A stretch of 64,000 nucleotides of DNA from Jejuia pallidilutea (GTDB lineage Bacteria > Bacteroidota > Bacteroidia > Flavobacteriales > Flavobacteriaceae). The translations under genes and the position numbers were made by a program. Each line of letters begins with the position of its first letter. Position 1 is the first letter of the stretch. A model generated the notes under the pieces. That model worked only from the letters and a program-made list of their open reading frames with translations. It was not told the DNA's origin and made no database searches. The DNA lies in the NCBI RefSeq assembly GCF_002973595.1, contig NZ_PVEO01000001.1, positions 310,001 to 374,000 of the forward strand. Direction: 5' to 3'. This document shows positions 52,915 to 62,905 of the stretch, piece after piece.

Positions 52915-53365
52915 TTTTAACCTCCTGTTCTAATTGCATAGATTCTGAATTGATACAATAACGCAATCCACTGGGTTCTGGACCATCAGGAAATACATGC
53001 CCTAAGTGCGCATCGCACGTATTACACATCACCTCAACACGTACCATTCCAAATGCGGTATCGCGCTCGTATTTAATAGCATTTTCTCTAATGGGTTGCG
53101 TAAAACTGGGCCACCCAGTACCAGATTCAAACTTAATTGTAGAATCAAATAATGGTGTATTACAGCACACGCAATTATACTTACCAGCCTCATGAACACT
53201 ACAAAGTGCACCACTGTGCGGGCGCTCTGTTCCTTTTAACCTTGTAATCCTAAACTGCTCTGGGGTTAACTGCTCTTGCCATTCGGCTTCTGTTTTTTCA
53301 ACACGCTTATCGGGTTTTGGATTTCCGTTTACCGAAAAATTAATAATGTCTTTCCAAGTTAGCAT
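52907..53365 (-). CDS. msrB: Peptide-methionine (R)-S-oxide reductase MsrB
   Basis: The 152-residue enzyme carries two zinc CxxC motifs (CVCC and CNTC), GTGWPSF, HLGHVFPDGP and the active-site RYCINSES. It reduces the R-epimer of methionine sulfoxide. No signal peptide is present, so it acts in the cytoplasm. It heads a seven-gene leftward operon of redox-repair functions. Confidence 0.93.
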   Translation of the reverse strand: MLTWKDIINFSVNGNPKPDKRVEKTEAEWQEQLTPEQFRITRLKGTERPHSGALCSVHEAGKYNCVCCNTPLFDSTIKFESGTGWPSFTQPIRENAIKYERDTAFGMVRVEVMCNTCDAHLGHVFPDGPEPSGLRYCINSESMQLEQEVKNE

Positions 53366-53522
53366 AAATCGCCTTTCTTTTTTTGAGTTAATATATTATG
53401 CGTTTTAAACATAAATATAGTCGTTATTTTATTATTTTCCTTACCAGATAATAGATAGTATCTATTGTTATATGTTTATTATATTTTAGTATTTTGTGAA
53501 ATGAAAGAAAACCCGATTTTTT

Positions 53523-54830
53523 ATGTCCAAATTAGTTGAAAACGCCGAAAAGTTTGTGTTTGATTTGTTTAAAAACGAACTAGATTCCACTTTTATATAC
53601 CATAATTACACCCATACCGAACGTGTGTTACGCAGTATTAGAGAAATTATAGAAAACACCGATATAAGTGATGAAGATGCCGAGGTTTTAGAATTAGCAG
53701 CTTTACTGCACGATACTGGCTATACTAAAAAACGTGAAGGACATGAAAAGGAGAGTGTTAATATAGCAACTAAATTCTTAAAAGCGCAAGGTGCAAAGGA
53801 TGCCACAATTAAAGCCGTTAACGAATGTATTTTGGCCACCACGTTTAATGATACGCCCAAAACAGAACTGGGAAAAATTATTAGAGATGCAGATGCATCG
53901 CATTTTGGAAAAAAATACTTTAACGAGGCTAGTGAATTTTTAAGAAAAGAGCTAGAGGTACAAGGTATTGCAAATTACACACCTAGTGAATGGACTAACG
54001 AAAACATAAAAATTTTAACGAAAAAGCATGAGTTTTACACAGATTATGCCCTTAAAAATTGGCAACCCAGAAAGGAAAAAAACCTTTCTAAGCTTATTAA
54101 AGCAAAAAAGAAACGCAACAAAAAACTAAACACCGAACAACTTAAAGCTAAATATAAGGCTCAATATAAAAATGAAAGTCCTGAGAGGGGTATTCAAACG
54201 TTTTATCGTGTTGCACTTAGAAACCATATTAAACTAAGTGATATTGCAGATACGAAAGCCAACATTTTGCTATCGGTTAATGCTATAATTATCTCGTTGG
54301 TTTTGGCAAATTTAATCTCTAAACTAGATACAAACCCTTATTTAGTATACCCAACCGCCATCTTTACATTGTCTTGTGTAATTTCTATGATACTGTCTAT
54401 TATTGCTACAAGACCAAACATTACAAGTGGAGAATTTACTAAAGAAGATGTCGCCAATAAAGAAGTGAACTTAACATTTTTTGGTAATTTTCATAAAATG
54501 AAACTCTCTGAATTTGAATGGGCTATTGAAGAACTTCTAAAGGACAAAAACTATGTATATAAATCCTTAACTAAAGACCTTTATTTTTTAGGAAAAGTAT
54601 TGGAAAGAAAATATAGGATACTTCGTGTTACTTACACTATTTTTATGATAGGTATGATAATCTCGGTTTTAGCTTTTGGCATAGCTTTAAAAAGGAATGG
54701 TGCTGAAATTGAGGATGTACTTCCAGAGGAAGCTATACCTTCGGCGTATTTAAATTTAAAAGATGCAGATGAAAGCGGTACTGCTTATGTTGAAGATCAG
54801 GCCTTAATTTCTTTCATTAAATCGTCATAG
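53523..54830 (+). CDS. HD phosphohydrolase domain fused to a Pycsar-type membrane effector domain
   Basis: The 435-residue protein has an N-terminal HD domain (about 8-180): metal ligands His31 (YTHTERV), His63-Asp64 (LLHDTGY) and Asp122 (IRDADASH). A Lys-rich linker spans 184-215, and a C-terminal three-helix membrane domain spans about 220-400. That domain opens with a YRVALRNHIKLSDIADTKANILLSVNA-like pattern typical of the DUF5706/Pycsar effector (PycTM) family. In Pycsar systems PycTM responds to cyclic pyrimidine nucleotides; the HD part could degrade or sense a nucleotide. No pyrimidine cyclase gene is adjacent. It overlaps the convergent GAF gene by 34 bp. Confidence 0.83.
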   Translation: MSKLVENAEKFVFDLFKNELDSTFIYHNYTHTERVLRSIREIIENTDISDEDAEVLELAALLHDTGYTKKREGHEKESVNIATKFLKAQGAKDATIKAVNECILATTFNDTPKTELGKIIRDADASHFGKKYFNEASEFLRKELEVQGIANYTPSEWTNENIKILTKKHEFYTDYALKNWQPRKEKNLSKLIKAKKKRNKKLNTEQLKAKYKAQYKNESPERGIQTFYRVALRNHIKLSDIADTKANILLSVNAIIISLVLANLISKLDTNPYLVYPTAIFTLSCVISMILSIIATRPNITSGEFTKEDVANKEVNLTFFGNFHKMKLSEFEWAIEELLKDKNYVYKSLTKDLYFLGKVLERKYRILRVTYTIFMIGMIISVLAFGIALKRNGAEIEDVLPEEAIPSAYLNLKDADESGTAYVEDQALISFIKSS

Positions 54831-57175
54831 GTAAAAAACGTTTTATCGTTGTCTTTACCATGATACAAAATATCTACACGCAACGCTTTTAAACCTGTAA
54901 CACCTTGTAGATTTTCTAATTCAAGAATTTCAACTTCTGTACCTAATACGTTTTTATTCTGTAAAAACTTAATATACTGTAAATACTCTTCTTCATCTTC
55001 CTTTTGAGAGTATACTATGGTTATTTTACCATTTTGGGTAATGCGCTCTTCTGTACCTTTTATATAGGCCTTATCTACACGTTTTTTAACAACCTCGTAT
55101 CTGGCGTTGTAAGTACCATCAACATCAAACTGTTTTTCGTCCATTCTGAATCGAATAGACAACGGTTGATTGAAAACTAAAATCATTGAAGCCACATCTA
55201 ATGAAATAGGATACAAATGTTGATTGCTGTAATATTCGTTCTCCATTTCGCACATTACTTGCAACTGCCATAACCTTAAATTATAAAGATATACTGGGTT
55301 AAAACTATCTTCTTTAGTTATAGCTTCGCCTATGTACATATTGTGTTCTACACCATCGGTTTTATAACGCTCAAAATAATGTGGATACATGGCTTGGGCT
55401 TCCTCTTGTTTTTCATCAAGAAGAAATGCCATATTCTTATTAATAAGCATTATAGTTTCATCGTAATTTTTTCTGTAATAGTAAATAAGGTTTAAATCGT
55501 CATCTATTTTATTAAAATAGTCATCTATATCGGCCTTTAGTTTTGGGCTTCTCTTCAATTGAAATTTTAAGACCGGTTCAATCTCTTTCTTTAAAAATGC
55601 AACAATACTATGCTCACTATCTACCTTAAAATTGGTTTTAAGCTCCTTTATGTAGTTGCGTATTTGAAATTGAAATTGCTCATAAATAGGTAGTTTTTCT
55701 AGAGCAACAATTTCATTCATTATTTTGTCTAAGAGCGATAGTTGTAATTGTAAATCTTTTTGAGTGGCTATATTTCTAGCTTCTGAAGATCCTTTTACAT
55801 CTATTTGCCCAAAAAGCGGATATATATTGTCGAATACAATACTCTCAAATGTTGCTTCATTACCTAACTTAGCTTTATCTTTTAAAAATTTTCGAGCTGC
55901 AGCAACAAATTTCCAGTACACACTAGAGTGAATTGATGTACACTCTTGCTGTATAATGGCCTCTATTAAGTTTTCTTCTACTGTTTTAGATTGCTCTACT
56001 GCCGAAACTATAAAAGGCATTACATCAACTAATTTATTAGCATTAACACTATTTAGTGCTTTAGGTTGTTTTGATACAATTTCTAATATACCTAACACAC
56101 CTGTTTCGTTTGCTATTGGTGCAAAAATTACACTTTTAACTCCCTGCTTATACAAGTTGCTTATATGTGGCGCTTTCCCTTTGGCTTTGGCGTGAGCTTT
56201 TTCAACATTTGAAATTGAGAAAAACTTCTGCTCGTTTAATAACCTATTGTACGACCAGCTACAAAGCGCATTACAACATTCTACCAGTTCTTCATTATTT
56301 AACAAATAGCTATTTATACCAATACCCCTTACTCTTTCGAATACTTTATTTGCTTTATGGTATATTGAAAACCCTATTTTTAAATCTTTAAACCCAAAGA
56401 GAGAACGAAATACATCCTGAAAATCCTTCATGAAATTATCGTTCTGCCGTTTATTCTCCCCAATAAGATTTGATTTTAAATGAGATATAGACTGGTCGTC
56501 TGTTACATCAAATATATTTGATATTACAAAACCCTTAAATATGTAGCTATTTGGCGGGAATTTTTCTTTCCACAGTTCTATGTTATCAAAATTATCTAAT
56601 AACTCTTCGTAATCTTCTTGCGTAATATCTACAGCATTTTTAGTAGGCACTATCTCACAAAAATCTGCGTTATACAAAATCTTATAGTAACGCATTATAC
56701 CGTTAGCATCGGGGATTTCGTAATAAAAGGGACGCTTAAAGTTTAAATCGTGACCATAACAAAAACGTAAAATAATGCTACATGCAATAACATATCTATC
56801 GTCTTCGTCCATATTTTTTATATTCAGCTTAAAGTTTTCACCAGCTGCCCTAATAATACCTTTAAATCGTTCAGAGGCATTAAATATAATATCGTGAAAT
56901 GGTACTGAAGCTGTTTTTATTTCGTTTTTAGACAACACTGCAGCAAAAGTATCTTGGAGAATAATGCCAATTTCTTTCGCCCTGTCTTTCAACACTTTTG
57001 TATCGCTAAAACCTTGGCGTAACTCTGGATATAACTCAGATGTTTTTAAAACACGCTTCGCCTTGGCCGATAGAAATTCATCTTCACTATCAGCTAAATC
57101 CTCGTAATGTTCAAGCAGCTTGTTAAAGCTAACTTTAAGCATCATTGGCGATTCGATATTGTCGTTAATATCCAT
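54797..57175 (-). CDS. Large GAF-domain protein
   Basis: From the ATG at 57175 the product has 792 residues. A TTG at 57199 lies in a palindrome and was not used. The protein is cytoplasmic. A GAF-like domain lies at about 240-410 (VIFAPIANETGVLGILEIVSK near 360-380), flanked by long helical regions without a recognised output domain; no GGDEF, EAL, histidine kinase or cyclase motif is visible. It may sense a small molecule. Its 3' end overlaps the HD/PycTM gene by 34 bp on the opposite strand, so antisense coupling is possible. Confidence 0.7.
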   Translation of the reverse strand: MDINDNIESPMMLKVSFNKLLEHYEDLADSEDEFLSAKAKRVLKTSELYPELRQGFSDTKVLKDRAKEIGIILQDTFAAVLSKNEIKTASVPFHDIIFNASERFKGIIRAAGENFKLNIKNMDEDDRYVIACSIILRFCYGHDLNFKRPFYYEIPDANGIMRYYKILYNADFCEIVPTKNAVDITQEDYEELLDNFDNIELWKEKFPPNSYIFKGFVISNIFDVTDDQSISHLKSNLIGENKRQNDNFMKDFQDVFRSLFGFKDLKIGFSIYHKANKVFERVRGIGINSYLLNNEELVECCNALCSWSYNRLLNEQKFFSISNVEKAHAKAKGKAPHISNLYKQGVKSVIFAPIANETGVLGILEIVSKQPKALNSVNANKLVDVMPFIVSAVEQSKTVEENLIEAIIQQECTSIHSSVYWKFVAAARKFLKDKAKLGNEATFESIVFDNIYPLFGQIDVKGSSEARNIATQKDLQLQLSLLDKIMNEIVALEKLPIYEQFQFQIRNYIKELKTNFKVDSEHSIVAFLKKEIEPVLKFQLKRSPKLKADIDDYFNKIDDDLNLIYYYRKNYDETIMLINKNMAFLLDEKQEEAQAMYPHYFERYKTDGVEHNMYIGEAITKEDSFNPVYLYNLRLWQLQVMCEMENEYYSNQHLYPISLDVASMILVFNQPLSIRFRMDEKQFDVDGTYNARYEVVKKRVDKAYIKGTEERITQNGKITIVYSQKEDEEEYLQYIKFLQNKNVLGTEVEILELENLQGVTGLKALRVDILYHGKDNDKTFFTYDDLMKEIKA

Positions 57176-57185
57176 ATTTAAAAAA

Positions 57186-57204
57186 TTGTTGTACAACAAA
57201 ATTA
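57186..57204 (-). promoter_or_regulatory. Palindrome overlapping the GAF-gene promoter
   Basis: TTGTTGTACAACAA (57186-57199) is a perfect 14-bp palindrome. Read leftward it overlaps TAATTTTG (57204-57197), a perfect -7 consensus, and ends 10 bp before the ATG at 57175. This placement suits a repressor that blocks initiation. Confidence 0.5.
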
Positions 57205-57410
57205 CAAATTATTACGTTAGTCGTTATTTTATAGACTTACTAACGCTTAAAATGTTACAAGTAGCGCAATAAAGTTTACAGTAAAACTAATACCTTAAAT
57301 GCAACTTAACATAAATTACACAATTAATACACTGTTTTTTAAAAGATTAACAATTTTGTAAGCGTTTAAAATCGTAGCCTGTATTAAGGTGATAGCACCT
57401 TATATATTAT

Positions 57411-58247
57411 TTAAAAGCTTAAGAATACCATTACAGGTAAATGATCGGAAGGATATTTACAATCTTTAGAATCGCTTAACACGCCATATTTTTTTACTTT
57501 GATATCATCTTTACTCACAAAAATATAATCAATTCTTCGTGTAACGGGCTCATTAAAATTAAAACCATTAAATGTACCTTGTGGTCCAAAAGGCGCAGTT
57601 TCTGAGATACTTTTTGAATCATTAAAATAGGAATAGAATAGCTGAATATTTTTTGTTTCTGGCTCTAAATTAAAATCTCCCATTAAAATTACAGGAAGAT
57701 TTTTAGAGTTTAGAGACTCTATTTTTTTTAAGATAAGCTTAGGGCTCTCCGTTCTTGCCACTTTACCAACATGATCGAAATGCGTGTTAAACACCCAAAA
57801 TTGCTGTTTTGTATTCATATTTTTAAAACGAGCGTAAGTACAAATACGGTTACATACTGCATCCCAACCCATAGAAACTTTATTTGGTGTTTCAGACAAC
57901 CAAAATGTACCATTTTCTATAACTTTAAAAGTTGAAGCGTTATAAAAAATAGCAGAATATTCACCTTGGTTATTTCCATCATCTCGCCCAACACCAGTGT
58001 ATTGAAAATTTACAAGAGTACTATCTAAATATTGCATTTGATTGGGCAATGCTTCTTGAACACCAAAAATATCTGGCTGGTGAAACTTAATCTGTCTTAC
58101 CATCCAGTCTTTTCTATTATTCCAACTGTTTTCACCTTTTTTCGGATAATCTAATTTTATATTATAAGTCATTACTTTGGTGGTTTCTTGACCACGTATT
58201 AGACCAATACAAAAACACACTAACACTAAACCAATTAAATATTTCAT
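57411..58247 (-). CDS. Exported endonuclease/exonuclease/phosphatase (EEP) family protein
   Basis: The 278-residue product has a signal peptide (about 1-19). The EEP catalytic motifs are MTYNIK (26-31, Asn29), GVQEAL (62-67, Glu65), a GDFNLEP segment near 192-198 and SDHLPVM at 267-273. Such exported enzymes may act on DNA, sugar phosphates or phospholipids. It follows the GH43 gene by 7 bp, so it belongs to the carbohydrate operon. Substrate unknown. Confidence 0.82.
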   Translation of the reverse strand: MKYLIGLVLVCFCIGLIRGQETTKVMTYNIKLDYPKKGENSWNNRKDWMVRQIKFHQPDIFGVQEALPNQMQYLDSTLVNFQYTGVGRDDGNNQGEYSAIFYNASTFKVIENGTFWLSETPNKVSMGWDAVCNRICTYARFKNMNTKQQFWVFNTHFDHVGKVARTESPKLILKKIESLNSKNLPVILMGDFNLEPETKNIQLFYSYFNDSKSISETAPFGPQGTFNGFNFNEPVTRRIDYIFVSKDDIKVKKYGVLSDSKDCKYPSDHLPVMVFLSF

Positions 58248-58254
58248 ATGGTTA

Positions 58255-60117
58255 TTATTCTATAAATAAAACGTTACTCTTTTCAGAAATACCATTTTCA
58301 TTGAATGCCTCTATGGTAAAATAATATGATGTATCACGATCTAAACATCGCATAAAATGTGCGTTAGTATCATAAACCAGCCATGATTGGTACAATTTAT
58401 CTGGAGCAATTCCCCAACGAATATTATAACCTTGGGCACCTGCAACAGAATCCCAACTAAAGGACGCATCCCTTCTGTCGGCTTCTCGTTTTACAGTAAA
58501 TCCTTTTACGGGTTCTGGGGTACTACCGTTGCCTAAACCAAATACCCTAAACTCCGACATGGCAAAATTTGCACCAGGTACTTCTACATTATTATAGCGC
58601 ACATACTTTGCATTAACTGGTTTTTCTAATACAATGTAAGCGTTAGGCGCATCAATATCGCTTTTACTTCTATCAACTACGGTTTTCCAATTTTTGCCAT
58701 CTTCTGATACATCAATACTAAAACGGTGTTTTAAACCCTCAACACGGGTATAAATTCCAGATTCGTGGTCGTGAAAATTCAACTGAAATGCATAAATTTT
58801 TCCGGGGTTCTGCATTTCAATTTTTAGCCATTGTTTATCATTATTAGCTTCTGCTACCCAAAACGTTTTTGGGTTTTCATCGGTTAATACTTTTGAAATA
58901 ATATCGCCATTTTTATGTTTTTCAAGAGGTAGTTTAGTAACTTTAACATCATCATCATTAGACGTGAATTTCTCTATTTGAGTTAAGGATGACGATACTG
59001 TAACATTACCTTTATAGGATAGCAACATCCAACCATTATGTTGTCCTGCTTTTGTAGGATGACTTGGTGCATAACGCGGATAGTCGCCATACTCTGTATT
59101 GGTATACATTAAACCTTCATCATCAAAAAAAGTAGGAAACATACATAAACGGCGTTCCCACTGTGCATTAGAGGCAAGTGCCATTGTTGCAAAATGCCAA
59201 TACTGCCCGTTAGTTTGTTTTACGGTAATACCATGTCCGGCTCCGTTGGTAAAACCGCCGGGTTTAAAGCTCATAGGGTTGTTTTTCATATATGCAAAAG
59301 GCCCGAGTGGAGAGTCGCCAACATAAGCACCATCTGCATATACATTAAATTGAGTACCCGGAGCAGCATATTGCAGATAGTATTTTCCGTTATGCTTTGT
59401 CATAGAGGCGCCTTCCATATACCCTTCTTTTAAAGTGGGGTGAAAATTATTCTCGCCAAAACGTTCCCAACCGTGTATTTCTTCGTTTAAATTAATCAAT
59501 TCTTTAGTAACCCCTGTTTCCAGAAAACGGTCGTCTTTATTTAGCATTTTTACGCGAATTGGATGCACATTAGATGAGCCCCAGTACAAATATGTTTTGC
59601 CATCGTCATCTATAAACAACTCTGAATCCTGAATATTTTTAGAAATAGAAGCCGTTGGTGTCCATTTTCCACTTTTAGGATCTTCAGAATAAAGAATACT
59701 TCCATAACCTGCTGGATTACCCGCAAAATATACTAATGAATCTTTGTAATTAAAAGCTGTAGGGGCGTTACTTCCTTCAAAAAACCACTGTTGCGGTTTT
59801 ATAAAATTCCAGTTTACCAAATCTGTGGAATGCCAATACCCAAAAGATCGTGTAACAAACATATAGTATTCACCACGAAACTCAATAACAGCAGGGTCTG
59901 CCCCAGAACGGTAAGATAAATTTCTACTTGAATTATAAACCATGTAAGTATAGTCTATATCCAGAGGGTTACAATACGTTTCATGGTTATGCTTTACAGA
60001 TATTTGTGTTTGGTCTTTGTGATTTTTTTCGGAACCTAACTTTGTATCCTTGCAATATTGAAAACAGACCAAGCTTATTAAGCATACAATTATATTTATT
60101 TTATTAAATAATTTCAT
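58255..60117 (-). CDS. GH43-type glycoside hydrolase with discoidin-like and FN3 domains
   Basis: The 620-residue protein has a lipoprotein-like signal (Cys22, weak lipobox). A five-bladed GH43-type domain at about 48-370 shows the expected catalytic residues: SGADPAV (Asp74, base), ELFIDDDGKTYLYWG (Asp170-172 region, pKa modulator) and YMEGASM (Glu235, acid). An F5/8 type C-like domain at about 395-525 and a fibronectin type III-like domain at about 530-620 follow. Family 43 enzymes release xylose, arabinose or galactose units. The sulfatase, esterase and GH3 genes next to it support a role in a decorated marine glycan. Confidence 0.82.
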   Translation of the reverse strand: MKLFNKINIIVCLISLVCFQYCKDTKLGSEKNHKDQTQISVKHNHETYCNPLDIDYTYMVYNSSRNLSYRSGADPAVIEFRGEYYMFVTRSFGYWHSTDLVNWNFIKPQQWFFEGSNAPTAFNYKDSLVYFAGNPAGYGSILYSEDPKSGKWTPTASISKNIQDSELFIDDDGKTYLYWGSSNVHPIRVKMLNKDDRFLETGVTKELINLNEEIHGWERFGENNFHPTLKEGYMEGASMTKHNGKYYLQYAAPGTQFNVYADGAYVGDSPLGPFAYMKNNPMSFKPGGFTNGAGHGITVKQTNGQYWHFATMALASNAQWERRLCMFPTFFDDEGLMYTNTEYGDYPRYAPSHPTKAGQHNGWMLLSYKGNVTVSSSLTQIEKFTSNDDDVKVTKLPLEKHKNGDIISKVLTDENPKTFWVAEANNDKQWLKIEMQNPGKIYAFQLNFHDHESGIYTRVEGLKHRFSIDVSEDGKNWKTVVDRSKSDIDAPNAYIVLEKPVNAKYVRYNNVEVPGANFAMSEFRVFGLGNGSTPEPVKGFTVKREADRRDASFSWDSVAGAQGYNIRWGIAPDKLYQSWLVYDTNAHFMRCLDRDTSYYFTIEAFNENGISEKSNVLFIE

Positions 60118-60184
60118 AAGAATGTTTATTTATCTAGACCTGATAGATTTTTAAAACACATCAGGTATAAATTATTTAAAATAA

Positions 60185-61849
60185 TTAATGTTCGTAAGCC
60201 TTCATAGGTTGTCCTCGTAAACGTTCAAAGCTTTTGTAAGCGTTTTTTATTTGCTGCTTTTTGGCACGTTCAAATTCCTTTTCGGTTACATTGTATTGTG
60301 CTTGCAGCTCTTTTAAACTTTGTCGTAAAATCTGTTCAATTTCTTCATAAGCCTCATCATTTATAACATTGTTAACCTCGGCTGGATCTTCCCTTAAATC
60401 GTAGAGCTCCCATTCATCAATATCATCATAAACATGAATTAACTTAAAGCGTTTGGTACGCACTCCGTACATTTTCTTAACCATATGAAATGCGGGGAAA
60501 TCGTAATAATGGTAATAAATAGCATCGCGAAAATCATCATCTTTAATAGTATTTGTAACCAATGGTTTTAACGATTTACCTTGCATGTCTTCAGGTATTT
60601 GTACGCCAGCAAAGTCTAAAAATGTTTCTGCAAAATCTAAATTTTGTGTAAGAGCTGTAACTTCAGTACCTGCTTTCACAGCTTTAGGATAACGCATCAA
60701 CATTGGCATAGATAGAGATTCTTCATACATAAAACGTTTATCGAACCAGCCTTTTTCTCCTAAATAAAAACCTTGGTCTGTAGTGTAAACTACAATAGTA
60801 TTTTCTTCTAAATTGTTTTCTTTTAAATAATCTAAAATGCGTCCAACACCTTCATCAACTGCAGCAACGGTGGCTAAATAATCCTGCAGGTAACGTTGCA
60901 GCTTCCACAAATCTAAATCCTTGCCAGATAAGTTGGCTTTATGAAAGGCATCGTTCTTGGTGAGGTAGGCTTTGTCCCAAGCTGCTCTTTGCTCGGGTGT
61001 CATTCTTTCAAAATCTGTTGTCCAAGGGTTGTGGGCTAGTTCTGTGCTACCTTTTTCTTTTGTCATTTTTAAGTCATGCCCTTCATACATATCCCTGTAA
61101 ATGGTTTGATATTGTTCTTTTGAAGCTGTAGACCCCTTATGGTCTGCAAAATAGGTGTCTGGCACAGGAAACTTCACATCATCGTATTTATTGGTATGAC
61201 GAAGTGCTGGCATCCAGTTTCGATGTGGTGCTTTGTGTTGTACCATAAGCATAAAGGGTTGGTTTTCATCTTTAACCTTTTCTATGTAACGAATAGCATC
61301 CTCGGTAACTATATCGGTTGCATACCCCATTACCATAGTTGTATCAACCTTTTTGGTTGTTTCATTAACTTTAATAAAGTTTGGGTTGTAATAGTTGCCC
61401 TGATCCTGCAAAATATTCCAATAATCAAAACCCTGAGGTAGCCCATGTAAATGCCATTTACCAAACATAGCGGTTTTGTAACCTGCATTTTGCAATAGTT
61501 TTGGAAAAGTTTGTTGGTTGCCGTTAAAACGATCGCCATTCATTCTAAAGCCATTAACATGGCTATGTTTTCCTGTTAGAATTACGGCTCGACTTGGTCC
61601 ACAGATAGAATTGGTACAGAAATTATTCTTAAAAATTGCGCCTTCGTTTGCTAATCTGTCAATATTTGGTGTTGGTGCCAACTTACTAATAGGATGCCCG
61701 TACGCACTAATAGCTTGTGTGGCGTGGTCATCGGCCATTATAAAAATAATGTTGGGACGTATTGAAGTATCCGTCTCATTCTCTGTTTTTTTCTCTTTGC
61801 AGGATTGAAAAAATAAAGCAATAAATAAAATGTAAACTATTTTTTTCAT
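60185..61849 (-). CDS. Type I sulfatase lipoprotein
   Basis: The 554-residue protein has a lipobox FFQSC (Cys17). The sulfatase core has IMADDHATQAI (metal Asp40-41), then CGPSRAVILTGKHSH, in which Cys83 would be converted to formylglycine (CxPSR motif). HKAPHRNWMP and TTDQGFYLGEKGW segments complete the metal site. It should remove sulfate esters from a polysaccharide at the cell surface or in the periplasm. The maturation enzyme is not in this window. It shares one base with the esterase gene. Confidence 0.9.
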   Translation of the reverse strand: MKKIVYILFIALFFQSCKEKKTENETDTSIRPNIIFIMADDHATQAISAYGHPISKLAPTPNIDRLANEGAIFKNNFCTNSICGPSRAVILTGKHSHVNGFRMNGDRFNGNQQTFPKLLQNAGYKTAMFGKWHLHGLPQGFDYWNILQDQGNYYNPNFIKVNETTKKVDTTMVMGYATDIVTEDAIRYIEKVKDENQPFMLMVQHKAPHRNWMPALRHTNKYDDVKFPVPDTYFADHKGSTASKEQYQTIYRDMYEGHDLKMTKEKGSTELAHNPWTTDFERMTPEQRAAWDKAYLTKNDAFHKANLSGKDLDLWKLQRYLQDYLATVAAVDEGVGRILDYLKENNLEENTIVVYTTDQGFYLGEKGWFDKRFMYEESLSMPMLMRYPKAVKAGTEVTALTQNLDFAETFLDFAGVQIPEDMQGKSLKPLVTNTIKDDDFRDAIYYHYYDFPAFHMVKKMYGVRTKRFKLIHVYDDIDEWELYDLREDPAEVNNVINDEAYEEIEQILRQSLKELQAQYNVTEKEFERAKKQQIKNAYKSFERLRGQPMKAYEH

Positions 61850-62733
61850 CAGTTCTTTTGGGTAATGTATTTGGTTTGAATGACTTGTTTTTTATTGATA
61901 GTTTTATCAAAAAAGTCAAGAATATTATCTAATTCAGGGAAAGGTATTTGGCATAATTCATGTTTACCACCTACCGTTTTTTGAAAATAATAGGATGCCT
62001 TTAAATTATGAAGTCTGTCAGCAATAATTTCAGACCCCTCTAAAATTAAGTATCCTAATCTATCAGGATCACAATAATGATGTGGTGCTTTTCCAATAGG
62101 TACTAAATTATCGTCTGTTCCATGAAATAACACTGTTGGTATTGCATTTTCTCCTGATATATAATTTGCATTTACCAAAGCGCCTGCTAGAGATATTGCA
62201 CCAGCAAAATTTACATTCTTGTATTTTGAAACATCATCTACAAAAAAATGTTTAAGATATACTGCATTTAAAACCCCTTCTGCGCCAGCACTACTTCCTC
62301 CTGCAATAATTTTTGTTGGGTCTATTTGTAGTTTGGTTTTGTTTTCAACAATGTACTTTGCAGCATCCAGATAATCAATAACAGCCTGCCTAAAAACATC
62401 TATTTTGAATGTTTTTGGGCAATCGCAACCAAAACCTGTTTTTGAGCCTTTTAATAATAATCTATACGAAATTGAAATACCAATGTATCCATTTTTGGTG
62501 AGGTACTCCATAAATTTAACCTCATCGATATTAGCTCTACTACCTCCTGCAAAACCGCCTCCGTGCATCCATAAAACTGCTGGTAAACTATCACCTTGCT
62601 TGATGTTTTTTGGTTTGTAAACATCTAGTTTTAGTGTATCTACATGTTTAATATTATAAATGTAGGTCTCTTTTGTTTGTGAAAACACAACAAAACTGAG
62701 GCTACAAATAACTACTAAAATTTTATATTTCAT
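61849..62733 (-). CDS. Exported alpha/beta hydrolase (esterase)
   Basis: The 294-residue product has a signal peptide (about 1-18). It has the oxyanion HGGGFAGG motif (about 57-64), the nucleophile elbow GGSSAGAEG near 145-153 and a late GKHELC histidine. This is the carboxylesterase/BD-FAE-like group. It may remove acetyl or feruloyl groups so that GH43 and GH3 enzymes can reach the chain. It overlaps the sulfatase gene by 1 bp. Confidence 0.83.
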   Translation of the reverse strand: MKYKILVVICSLSFVVFSQTKETYIYNIKHVDTLKLDVYKPKNIKQGDSLPAVLWMHGGGFAGGSRANIDEVKFMEYLTKNGYIGISISYRLLLKGSKTGFGCDCPKTFKIDVFRQAVIDYLDAAKYIVENKTKLQIDPTKIIAGGSSAGAEGVLNAVYLKHFFVDDVSKYKNVNFAGAISLAGALVNANYISGENAIPTVLFHGTDDNLVPIGKAPHHYCDPDRLGYLILEGSEIIADRLHNLKASYYFQKTVGGKHELCQIPFPELDNILDFFDKTINKKQVIQTKYITQKN

Positions 62734-62905
62734 TAGTTAGGTTTTTCTGTTAACAAGAGTCTACAGTTGCTAGTTTTTGTCACACCCTTTATGATTCCTA
62801 AAAAACAGAATATCTACAAGGCTTTCGCTTAAAGTCTATTTATATTACCATCATACAACTTAAACCTATCACACTAAAAAAGCGCGATAGGTTTCTGCCA
62901 TAAAT

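Noticed and set aside
54797-57175. GAF protein considered as the missing cyclase of a Pycsar system
   Set aside because: No class III cyclase or other nucleotide cyclase motif is visible in its 792 residues.
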